A stretch of 64,000 bases of DNA from Hirudinaria manillensis (Eukaryota; Annelida; Clitellata; Hirudinida; Hirudinidae), in assembly GCA_034509925.1 (NCBI GenBank), contig CM067527.1, positions 9,444,501 through 9,508,500 on the forward strand. The letters are read 5' to 3'. This document shows positions 37,201 to 47,900 of this stretch, in pieces (position 1 is the stretch's first letter; each line of letters starts with the position of its first letter). The notes beneath the pieces are model-generated. The model searched no databases. It saw only the letters and a program-made list of their open reading frames with translations, and was not told the DNA's origin. The position numbers and the translations under genes were made by a program.

Positions 37201-39726
37201 TGTTTTTTTATATTTTCATTCCCATGGTTTCGTATGTTGCACAAACCATATCTTGAAAGCTCAAAACATAGAATTTTCTTGTTTTGATATTTAATAATTA
37301 ATTATGGTTATTAAGTGTGAATGATAATAATTACTGTAATGTAATTACAGGTATTATGGAATAATGATTCCATTCTTAGTTTTGCACTTTTACCCCCAAG
37401 TTTTTGAATGTTCAATTTTTGCTCACTAACATATTTATTATTATCATTACTATTATTATTATTATGGTTATATTTTTCTAATAAATTCGTTAAAATAATG
37501 ATTAAAATTACGATTTAAAATTGCCTTCTTTGTACACAGGAAAACTTCTTCAAGATAAGAGAGATTGAGGACTGCCTGAGAGACAGCGTGGACCTGGCCA
37601 GTTCCCCGAGGAAGTTCATAAGGGAAGGTTACGTGGACTTCGTGCTGCCCATCAATGGGAGGATCGAACCCAGGAAGTTGTTCCTCGTTAGTAGTTGATC
37701 GATATTATTAATATTAATTATACTAATATATTAATGTAATTGTATATATTAATAATATGAATTAATTATATGTATGTTTAATTAATTAATTAATATTTGT
37801 TAATATTCCACTCTTGTTCGTTGGCACAGTTCAGTGACCTGCTGCTAATCTGCCAATATTATCCTCATCCATTCAGACCTCCTTACTGTGTAACTGACAA
37901 GTTGGATGTCAAACTCTTTCAAGTAGGGATATTAATTATTCATTTATGTAAATTATTGTGATTAAATTAATTTTTGGAACTTAATTTCTTAATTAGTGCA
38001 GTCAGATAACAACATTGAAATTCTATCATTTATTATTGTAATATTTTGACATTCACCTTTTAATTCTATTTCTGTAATATTTTGGTGGCAAATAAGGTTC
38101 CTTAAAGTTATTATTATTATTATTACTATCATTATTATTATTATTAATACTACATAATAAGCTATAGCAAAGCTTAAATAAAGTCAGACTTTTAAGTTAT
38201 TTCATTCAAACCTTCAATCAGAGATAATCAGATTGCATAGTTTCAATGGTTCAATAGTTCAATGGTTCAATAGTTATTGCATCACCATTGCAGGTGAAAG
38301 AGGTTCGTGACAGGATATTCCTCTTTGGTCCACAAGCCATTGTGGAACTCTTTCCAAAGTTAGTAGTTGATTGTTTTCATCGTTGTTGTTGTTGCTACTG
38401 GTGTTGTTGTTTTCTAGTTCTGCTTAAAAACAGTTTAATTAAAATTTAATCGAAGTTTAAATCAAATTTAATTGAAGTTTAAATCAAATTTAATTAAGTT
38501 TAATTAAAGTTTAATTTAAAATAGTTCCGAAATTAAGAAATATTTGGCTTTAATGTTTTTTTTTCATTGCAATATTGCAAAAGATTTTGAAAAAAGAAAT
38601 AACTAATGTAACGATAAAAAATAAATAAATTTAATTCATATTACAATAAAGATCAGCAGAGGATAAAGTGGCTTGGAAAAAGGCAAGTTCCAATTCAAAG
38701 ATTTCATAAGCTTTTAATTTAAATTTAATTAATTATACTTTTAAGTATCAGTTCCATAATTACAGCCACAAGAGAGGAAAATATTTGTAAAGGAGTGAAT
38801 TATTATTATAAGAGTGAAGTATTATTTTGTTTAGTTACTGTTTAGTGCAACTGAATCTATTATCTTCTTATTGTTTGACTTTGGTGACTAATAATCTCAT
38901 AAATTCATTTGTTTTCTAACTTTTGTAATATTATATGAATTTAAATTATAATTTTGTTTAAAACCTCCCCAGGATTTGGAGTCAGTAGCTAAAAATAAAG
39001 AGCCTGAAAGACTCAATCTTATTGGTCCAGGTTCACCTCTTCTTGACCTTAAGGTTGGTAGTTCTGAGTGTTGTTGCTCTTACTGACCTGCTTTTGCATG
39101 TTGAATTATACTTTGAATAAAGTACTAAGTTATCTTATTAATGATGAATTTTCAATTCACAACTTAATCAAATCAATTTCCATTTATTTATTTATTTATT
39201 TATTTGCTTATTTTTGTTATTTTAATTGAGTCATTAATCATCCAGAAACAGCCATCCTTGAAGAAGACAAGCAGCATCAAGACACGTCCTCTGGGTGTAG
39301 TTGCCCCCATAATGATGAAGGAACAAGATGTACAGGCCTGCATGGAATGCACGGAGGAGTTTGGCATCCTCAACAGGAAGAGATCGTGCTTTGCTTGTGG
39401 CAGGGTCAGATTATATTATGTGTCATTTTTATAGTTGTGGTTTGTATATTTGTGGTTTGTATATTTGTGTTTTGTATTATCTGGGGTTTGTATGTTTGTG
39501 GTTTCAAATTTTAATTTATTAATATTGTCAATAATTTAATAATATTAATTAAACAAATGAATAATTAAGTAATTAAATAAACATCACCACTCATGGACAG
39601 GTCGTCTGCAGGCAGTGCGCCGAATACAAAGAACCCCTCGCTTATCTGAGCTTTGAGATCAAAAGGGTTTGCAACAAATGCCATGATCTCCTTCAGGCCT
39701 CACCAAACATTCCAACCATGTTTTGA
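31271..39726 (+). CDS. FGD-like RhoGEF (DH-PH-FYVE)
   Basis: Fifteen exons, 1,761 nt, 586 residues: 31271-31624, 31896-32006, 32360-32437, 33194-33354, 34009-34165, 34555-34642, 35750-35800, 36890-36948, 37540-37686, 37830-37922, 38294-38358, 38652-38682, 38973-39053, 39246-39404, 39601-39726. The start is in a strong context (AACATGG). The DH domain (about 156-355) shows LHKVLQEIVSSEQVYVRRL, FSDLAPYLKMYSEYAQNY and YIEPIQRLPRYELLLRE. The PH domain spans about 365-475 (EGYVDFVLP, RKLFLFSDLLLICQ, closing EDKVAWKKDLESV). The FYVE-like zinc finger spans about 515-576 (CMEC, CFACGRVVCRQC, RVCNKC). By family knowledge it activates a Rho/Cdc42-type GTPase. The usual second PH domain is absent and the FYVE basic motif is altered. 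The 31-nt exon 12 ends at a GC donor. Confidence 0.9.
32825..32974 (+). repeat. 30-bp tandem repeat, five copies
   Basis: Five tandem copies of a 30-bp unit beginning GATGTACATATACC and ending TTTATGTATA, with a single base change in copy 2 (TATATA for CATATA). The unit is a multiple of three, so it stays open in two frames, but it lies in the FGD intron between exons 3 and 4 and is not coding. Confidence 0.95.
35825..35926 (+). repeat. 34-bp tandem repeat, three copies
   Basis: Three adjacent copies of a 34-bp unit (ATGCATACCAAGTTATGATA and so on), the first differing by one base. It starts about 25 bases after FGD exon 7, inside the intron. Confidence 0.92.
36239..36330 (+). repeat. (AT)n tract
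   Basis: Alternating AT with a few interruptions in the FGD intron between exons 7 and 8. Confidence 0.9.
36511..36563 (+). repeat. (ATTAT)n microsatellite
   Basis: Five-base unit repeated about ten times, in the same FGD intron. A TGA/CGA run lies further along at about 36,789-36,850. Confidence 0.92.
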
Positions 39727-39782
39727 TTGCAACAGTAATTGAATTTATGTATTGAAATTGTTTGTTAACGTTCATTATTATC

Positions 39783-39783
39783 A

Positions 39784-39814
<31 letters not shown>

Positions 39815-39877
39815 CTTATTATTATTATCATTATTATTATTATTATTATTATCTTATTATTATTATTATTGTTATCT
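39783..39877 (+). repeat. (TTA)n microsatellite in the FGD 3' region
   Basis: Interrupted TTA repeat starting about 60 bases after the FGD-like stop codon, so probably inside its 3' UTR. Confidence 0.9.
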
Positions 39878-40150
39878 TATTAAGACTGTATTATAAATAT
39901 TTCGTTAATATTCGGGATGCAGATGTAGTAATTATTCAAGTTGTGATGGTTATAATTGATGATGATATCATTATATCATTTTACACATTTCTACCTACTT
40001 TGACATGTGATGCTTACAAACTGTCCCACTTAAATCACCTTAGACTTCCTTCACTTCAGCATCTTAACGGACTTAACGACTTAAATTCTTATTAATTATT
40101 TTTCACCTAATGAAGTGTTTAACATTACGACCTCCATCACATTGTGATGT

Positions 40151-40160
40151 AATAAATAAA
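40151..40160 (+). promoter_or_regulatory. Candidate poly(A) signal, FGD-like gene
   Basis: Overlapping AATAAATAAA about 425 bases after the stop codon at 39726. A 3' UTR of that size would include the (TTA)n tract. Confidence 0.45.
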
Positions 40161-40749
40161 GCACTACCACTAACCACTAGCTGACTAATATTAACATATT
40201 AAGTCTTCAATTGGTCCAAAAAGATGATTTGACTTTTATGAAATTTAACAAATAAATCAAGAAATGTTTGATTTGTTTCACAAAGTGTGCTTAGCTCCTG
40301 ATGTTAATGTCTAGTCAATAATATAGGATGGTACTGAACAACCTTTGCATTGTTAATAAACTGTCATTGGTTACATGATTCCAGACCAATGCATCACAAT
40401 CACCTGCCTGATTGTTCTACTATATCTATGGTGCCTCTTTGATATCTTTGTCTTGTTTACATACTTTCATAATGCAATATCTGTGCACTTAACATTTTTC
40501 TGTGCAATTCTGTCACTCCTGAATTAGATTGAATTCTTATTGGTATTTATTTATAGATTTCAGTCTTTGATTGCTCAAAGGTTCATGTGAAAGTTGAACA
40601 TTGATGTTTATGTTGATTACATCATTATAAATCTTTTGCACTAACCTCTAAAGTAAAGTAATTGTTTTTAAACGTGATTTATTGTTATTATTATTAAACA
40701 GATTGTTTATGAAGACTTTCTAGTATTTCTAATGGTTGATTTAATTATT

Positions 40750-41700
40750 GATTTAATTTATTTAATTCAAGGCCATGCTTATGGGATCACCAGGGAAGCA
40801 ATGTTATTTTAAGCAAATACCTCATGTGATAATATTTTTTAACTTGAGAAATCAATTGTCAAAATCCAAGAGGTTGTTAAACATGTTATCATGTTTAGCT
40901 GAATATTTGGTTGGCCACCTTGGTACTTTGACTGATGATGAATCGAATGTCTCTCGTTGGATATTTCCTCTCGAGGATGACCTCTTGTTTGACCTCCCAA
41001 CCAACTTTTGCTTGTGGATTTAACTTCTCAGAATCTTTATTAGTTTCAGTGGAGCTGCCTGCCTTCGCTTCTGGTTCCTGTTCCTCACGTTTAGAAGTCA
41101 TTCCTCAACATTTAAGTTGCCACTTGACCCGGAGTGCAGCAAACATTGCTTTGCTCCATTGTCGATCGTTTTAAGTTGCTTATTATTAGTTAGTTGCGCT
41201 ATCAGCGATGCAATTTGGAACTTCCAATGGAAAGCAGTTGGTCGGGAAGAGTTTTGGCTTCGAATTTGTCCAAAGTCCCAAAGGGTTGAGGAGCCGGAAG
41301 GCAGTGTCGACCCTCAGAAGTATACAAACGATTCACTGACTGGACGATTGAAGAAAGTTGTGAATAGGATTAGAAATGCAACAGGAGCTAAAAACCACAA
41401 ATAGTTTCTTGGGCTGAGAATAGATTTGCCAGCAAATGCTGCTTCATGAAACGGATGCCTCCCACAATCTTTGTTCTTTTTCGGTTTGTACGGGTCTCGC
41501 TTGACCAAAAGGATTATTTTTTATGTACTGAAAACCAGGGGCCTGTGCTCAACGTGTATTCAGAAACGGGTGGAAACATCCAATGCTGCATTGGTGTCGA
41601 CATCATCCAACGCATGCGCGATTTGTTACTTGAAACATTTGAGGATCTCGCATCGAAAAAGCTGGCTTCCGTCGATTTTTATAATTTAATGACATTTTAA
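40750..41700. other. ORF-dense segment between the FGD-like gene and ASPM, identity unknown
   Basis: This stretch is GC-richer than its surroundings and open on both strands. On minus, an ATG at 41101 starts a charged reading (MTSKREEQEPEAKAGSS and on to DIRFIISQSTK) with an AAG|GTGG donor near 40,916. A second minus reading ending near 41,314 contains a membrane-like segment (YLWFLAPVAFLILFTTFF). On plus, 41117-41404 reads a hydrophobic leader (PLSIVLSCLLLVSCAIS) and a charged tail, and 41446-41700 holds another ORF. I matched none to a family. It could be a small gene, the FGD 3' region, or a decayed insertion. Confidence 0.3.
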
Positions 41701-41941
41701 TAACTGAAGTATTTTTGCTCTAATAATTAGTAAAACAATTTAAAATAATCACTAGACCTAAAAACAAAACACCAAGCAAAGCCAAATTGCCAACATGAAG
41801 CAAAATTGTGAAAGCAGAGGTTAGGGCTGCTTCAAAAATCCACCATTTTGTGATTCGGGATCAACAGGAATGTTCGATCAGCTCTGAACTTGAAGCTTCC
41901 TTCGTGATATTAAAGTACTAATGTCTTTGCACTTCTTTTCT

Positions 41942-41947
41942 TTTATT
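41942..41947 (-). promoter_or_regulatory. Candidate poly(A) signal, ASPM
   Basis: AATAAA begins three bases after the ASPM TAA (41952-41950), implying a very short 3' UTR if it is used. Confidence 0.5.
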
Positions 41948-41949
41948 CA

Positions 41950-44900
41950 TTACCTTAATGGCATCGAGAGATTCTTCATCAGGGAGCGAATGGCTTGGAA
42001 AGATTTGGCGAAGGTCTGTCCTCCCTTAGGCCTGACCTTGTCCGAGGCTTCGTGAGGTACCTCGTTGGCATGACGACCGAAGTAGGTGGTCGTGGCAGTC
42101 GAATTGCCGGAGCATTCGAGTTGTTTCATTTTGTGCTTCTTTTCCAGCTCCACTTTTCTGCTCAGGATGTCGTGGATGGAACGGATCTTGTCGACCACCT
42201 TATCCGTTCGCAATATGGCCTGCAGGATGGAAAATTGAAATGGTTACAGATCAAGTAAATATGTGTTAAGTGATTTTGATGAGAATTCGTTTGATACGAT
42301 TAACTATCTAACTTTAATTGCAATTACTGCTTAACCACTAATCAATATTACAAAAATGAACTGAATGGCATCCAAGCATAAATGACGACTGACTATCTTC
42401 CTCTCCTTGTCGGAGGCAAATATGGAAAGAAGGGTACAGGAATTGATGAAGATTTCTTCCTTTTCCTTGAAGACCCCCATGACGCCCAGTATGGTGCCAA
42501 TCAACTCGTTCGTGCTGAACACTGTATTCACCGTTTTGTCGCACTTAAATGGGATTAAAAATAAATAAATTTTATAAAATGGCTTTTAATTAGCTTAAAA
42601 GTTAAAACATTCAGCTGACTTGATAAGGATAGACAGCATCCATTTGAAAACTTAGGAATCGTTCCGCTAATATCTACTTTAGGTGGCAGTCGGATAGTTA
42701 TTCAGTTAACAAACATCATTACAATTGTATCATTTTGGTATAAAGAGCCTGATGATAATGTGATACAAGCAGGTTTGCATTTGTTTTTGAGTCAGTCAGT
42801 CAATCAATTAAATCACCTTTGCAAGGTTAAGCAGCACGGAGATTGCATACTTGAGGAGTTCCAGGTGAGGCACACTCCTGTTGCAACTCTGAATGAGTTG
42901 GACAACTGAAGCGATGGCATTTCCTTCGGCCATTTTCTCGCAGCAGACGGGTGAAAGACTGGTGACGACCTCTGAGTAAAAGGTCGTTGAAATCAAAATC
43001 AATTTTGGCAATGTAATGGCATCACTTAAATATGATAACTAGACAAAAGCATTACACATAAGCTATAACTGGATAGAACCAGTGTTGTTTAATACAATAA
43101 TGACATACAATTTACAGTAAACACCTTGGTTTGAGCACTTTTAAAGATTTTTTTTTATAAACTGCATAAATAAAACAGCATTTTAATTGTTCTTTATCTC
43201 TAAGGCAGTTCTAGTAATGGGATTTTCATAACAATAGGTTATAACTATATTCATTATATTCACTATAACTTTAATAAACATTTCAAAAAAAAAAAATTAG
43301 ATTTGTAATGGGATTTTCATAACAATAGGTTATAACTATATTCATTATATAACTTATATTCATTATAATTTTAATAAACAGACTCCATATCAAAAGAAAA
43401 ATTGCAGATAAATGATCTTATTTAAATGTGGCCTCCAACAAGATAAAATAAAGTTTCCAGTGATGAATGAGAGAAAAAAATATGACCCAACCTAGGTTCA
43501 TGAGTGCCTCCAGAATGCAAGACAGGTGCCTGTACTTGAAGAGATTTTCCAAAGCAACCTGGGTTCTGTTGTAGAGAATTTTGGTCTTCATGGCATTCTT
43601 GTTGGCCTTGATGAGTCTCTCGCGGACAACTTTCAGTTGAGGGTAGTTCGTCCGAGCCCTCTTTCCCCTCCAAAAGGACTGGATGATAAAAATAAAATTA
43701 ATTCATAATTGATAATCAATCAATTCATAAGTGAGAAACACAGCCTAGATTGCTTCAATGTAGTGTCATAGCCCATAGCATTAAAATTTATTGATTAAAA
43801 TCTTCAATGAATTATCCACTAGCCTGGATTTTTGAAGCTGCTGCATTTTCCAACTTTCTCCGCCGGTAATTCCTGAAGGCATTTTGGATCTTGGCAGCCA
43901 TGATTGATCTCATTAACTTTGTACACACCCTTTCTTTCTGAGAATTAGAAGATAATGATAATGGACACAATATAGTGACAAAAAAATTGACAATCATTTT
44001 CACCTCGATCTTCTTAACGTAATAGTTCTCTATCTCCAATCGGACAAGTATTAGCATCTTCTTCCTCATTATCATTCTCCTCCACCAATCTTGTATCACC
44101 AGGATACTGTGCAGCTTTTCAAAAGCCTGCCTCCTATCTAAGTGACCTCTGACCACAGCTTGCAGTCTGATGAAACCTTGAATGATGCAAATAAAGTTCT
44201 TTCTTGCTGAATAGGCCCTCCAAGTTGATTGTATTTTGATAGCACAGTAGTTCATTTGCAGTTGGTGAAGAACAAAAGCGTTGAATACATTGACAAAATT
44301 CCTGGTGGCGAGAATTTTCATGTCATGCGTCAAGCAAGCAGCCAATTGAGTTTGCAAAAGCATCTTCTTTTTGGCTTGAAAGCTTCTAGCCATTTTCTGA
44401 ATAAATAGGATGCTTCTCAAATGTCTAGAATATCTCTTCCTATACATGAATCCTCTAAGGATTGCCTGTGCCTTTACAAGCTTCTCCATGGTAATGATGT
44501 ACCTGCTGCTGTAAACATAACTCCTGCAATGCCTTTGAAAAAATCCAATGCATTCCAAACTTCTGAGATATGTTTTTCTTTCAATGGCCATTCTCACAAA
44601 AGATTGAATAACAACGACCTTTTCCCTGAGATCTTTCATCCTCTTCCTAGCCAACCATCCTTTTGCAACTGTTTGGCATTTTTTGATTTTTACTAAAGTC
44701 TCAAAATAAGTCTTTTGAGCCAAATATTTTCTGACCTGGGACTGAACCTTAACAACTTTTCTTTCATTTTCCTGGAATACTGCCTTCCTCTCGAGAAAGG
44801 TCCTGACCACAGACTGAATCAGAACGATTCCTTTCATTTGCCGTTTGAAATCCTCTGCGCATAGTTTTGTTCTCGTGAGCGACTGGATGAAGACGACTTG

Positions 44901-47900
44901 TTTCCTGATCTTGAGAAATTCTCTTCTCTTTATCAGCATCCTGAACCAGGCTTGTATTAAGATTATCTTCTTCAGTTTCTCCTCGTGTCTTTGTCTCGCC
45001 ACAAAGGTTCGGCCTAGGATTTGAACGGCTTCGACGCAATCGGAAATAGTTCGATATCTCCTCTTTGCAAGACGGCCTCTTATGACCGTCTGCAAATTCA
45101 CCAGATCCATCCTTGTCTGCTCAAAAGTGCGAGATATGCTGAATCTCCTCCAAGAAGTCTGAATTTTAAGAGCAGATTCATCTCTCAGTCTCACATTTAG
45201 TGCCTCGATCCATTGCACTGGTAAGGAGGAAGGTGCCTTTGAAAGCTTGATCTTGTCGAAGTAACTGCATCTCTCGGCATGGCCAACAACTGCGAGATAT
45301 CTCTTTCTCTCCAGGTAAGTCCGAGCACTTGATTGCAGAGAAATGATGCAATCGAGCTGTAGTTTTACTCTTTTTCTGACCATGAAGCTTCTGATGTGAG
45401 CCTGTGCTTTGATTACTGAAGTCACCTCCCTCTGATATTTCATTTTGGCCAGATAGCTCCTCATGACAGTCTGAATCAAGACAATTTTCTTCACACGATC
45501 TCTGTCTGAGCCCATAGAAAAGTCTTGGTAGAGCTCTAAATCTGATAAATTGGACTCCTTACTCGTTTCTTTGTATGAAAAGGGATGGATCTTTGATACA
45601 TCTTTTGAGATTTGACGTTTCTTCAACATCTTCTGTATGCAAATCAATTTGCTTCTCGTATTGTGCCAACAATTGTCAATGAAGGACAAATCTCGTTTAG
45701 CCAGAAATTTCTTAGAAGATTCCAATTTGGTGCGATTCTTGAGGTCTGGTTTAATTGATTTATCTGAATGTATCATGTTGAAGAGATTATTTGAAAACTC
45801 CTGCTTCAGCATATCAAATACCATGGCATCATGGGGTTGGACCTTAATGTCTTCATTTCTCTCAAGAGACTGCAATAAATGTCTTCTAGCAAGGATTTCT
45901 TTGATCTTCAAGGATCGTCTCGATTTTGGGTTACGGTTACATTTCATCAACAGATACTTTATCCAGAGTTGCCTGAGAAGGCTAACGAAAATTTTCACCT
46001 GTTTTTCTTCACAAGACGTCAGCTTTTTCTTAGTGGTTTTATCTTTCTTTGACAAACAACAGGAAGAATCGATGCTCAGATTCTGAACTCCAACACAACA
46101 CTCAGCAACTTGGCCATCTGCTAAAGGTTTGATCATCTCACTTGGCACAAACGAAGCAGAATGGTCACCCTCAGTTAAGTCCGGGTTTTTAAGAGTTACC
46201 TCCTCCAAACCTTTGCAGTTATGTAAATCAGGTGAAGTTTTAAGCTTCGGTGATGCTGTTTCAGTTTTGAATTTCTGATAAGTACCTGATGAACGTTTGT
46301 CTCCAACATCAACTCTCCCTTGATGAGAGCTTTGGTCAAGTGTTACAATCAATCCCTCTTCTTTCAGATCATGTAATAAATTAACATCAGATTTTATTTT
46401 CTCAACCAGAGGAAGGCCTGCCATATCATAGCATATGTTGACCAGTTCACTTTTAGGATCAATTGCTCCAAAATCACCAGATGACATTTCAATAGCAACC
46501 CTGTCAACAACAGCTGAATTGGGGACCCCTTTCATAGGGAAAACTTCTGAAGAATTACCTTGATTAAATTCACTCTCTACTGTAGGATCATTGTCCTCCT
46601 CATCAGAATCCTTGCAAGATTCAATAAAGAAATTATTCTTTAGTCTAGTCTTGTCTGGCATTGTTGGTTTTTTTCTGAAAACGATCGGAGAAATGATGGA
46701 GTGGAGGAAAATCTGATCGCAGTTGTCATCGTTCTTCTCGATTTTCAACCTGATCTCGGATCTAGAAGTCACCTCCTTGATGTGATTATCAATAAAGACA
46801 TGTCCATCCTTTTGGGGAGAAACTGCTCCGGGTGGTTTACCAAGAGATGCACAAGTATTGCCAGTGCAATGGGTTTTGATAACAATTCTTTTGAGAGGGG
46901 TCCCCTTCCTGGGTGTGTGATAAATAGTCCCAGTTTTGTCCACCATGTTGAGACCCAAACTCTCCATAACCTCATTGTCGTAATCTAATGCAATCGGGTG
47001 CAAGATGGTCTCGTCCGAGAAGTTGTCGACTGCAAAGAGTTTGCTTTCCCCAATCTTGCTCTTTTCATCTCCACGTGGACTTGGTTTTAGCGCAGTTTTA
47101 GGTTCTTGGAGTTTATTTTCATTTTTGTCGCATTCGTTCCTAAATGAGGAATCAAAATCATGTGATTTTTGCACATTCATTTTCTGAGCCAAAATTTCAA
47201 CTGTTTTCGAATTGGAAGGAGACTTTCTATTTTCTTCCTCATTCGGTTCGTTGGGTGCAGGCGCCACGGCTTCTCCCCCGACCCCATCCTTGGGTTCATC
47301 CCTCTTTTTATAACCTTGAGGCGACATCCTCACGAGGTTAATGAGTAGCACCGGACTGCCACAAAGTTTGTGTTTCGTGGGCAAGCGCTTTCCCCGAGAT
47401 TTCTTGGACAATCTGGACTCATTCGTCGAATCGGTTAAGGTCGACCTGACGACGGCGGATGCTGATTGCAATGAGGCTGGTTCCGGGGAAGGGATGCAAG
47501 GCGTTACATTTATGGGCAACACCTGTAATTTCATACTTTTAAATGGAGACTTCTTTAAGCCTTTTGAGGGGATCCCCCATTTCTTCTTCTTCTTCATTCC
47601 TCCTTTCCTGTCTAGTGTTTTATTTGACGTCGGTTTTTCCTTCTCCAAGGGTCTGTCTTGTTTGGATGCCCATAGCCTCTTCTTTCTATAGATATTGCAC
47701 CTCCAGAACCTCTGAATGACTTGCGCCGCCCTTATTTCTTTCCTCAGCTCCAAGAGTCGGCTGCACAGAAAAGAAACGTAAGTGATGACGAGTTTCTCGT
47801 CGGGCATCGTGTTGAGCATGTCTTCCGTCTTTATCATCATCGGCATCCCTCCCAGCTCGTACATCTGCAAGAATTTTGTTTTATTTTTATCACTCAAACA

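Noticed and set aside
42331..42393. Extension of the ASPM exon past 42394
   Set aside because: Using the ATA|GTCAGT donor gives the same number of residues as human ASPM between conserved blocks; the extension would add unmatched residues.
45637..46086. 149-codon plus ORF inside the ASPM IQ exon
   Set aside because: Antisense shadow. The minus strand carries the continuous 1,287-codon exon.
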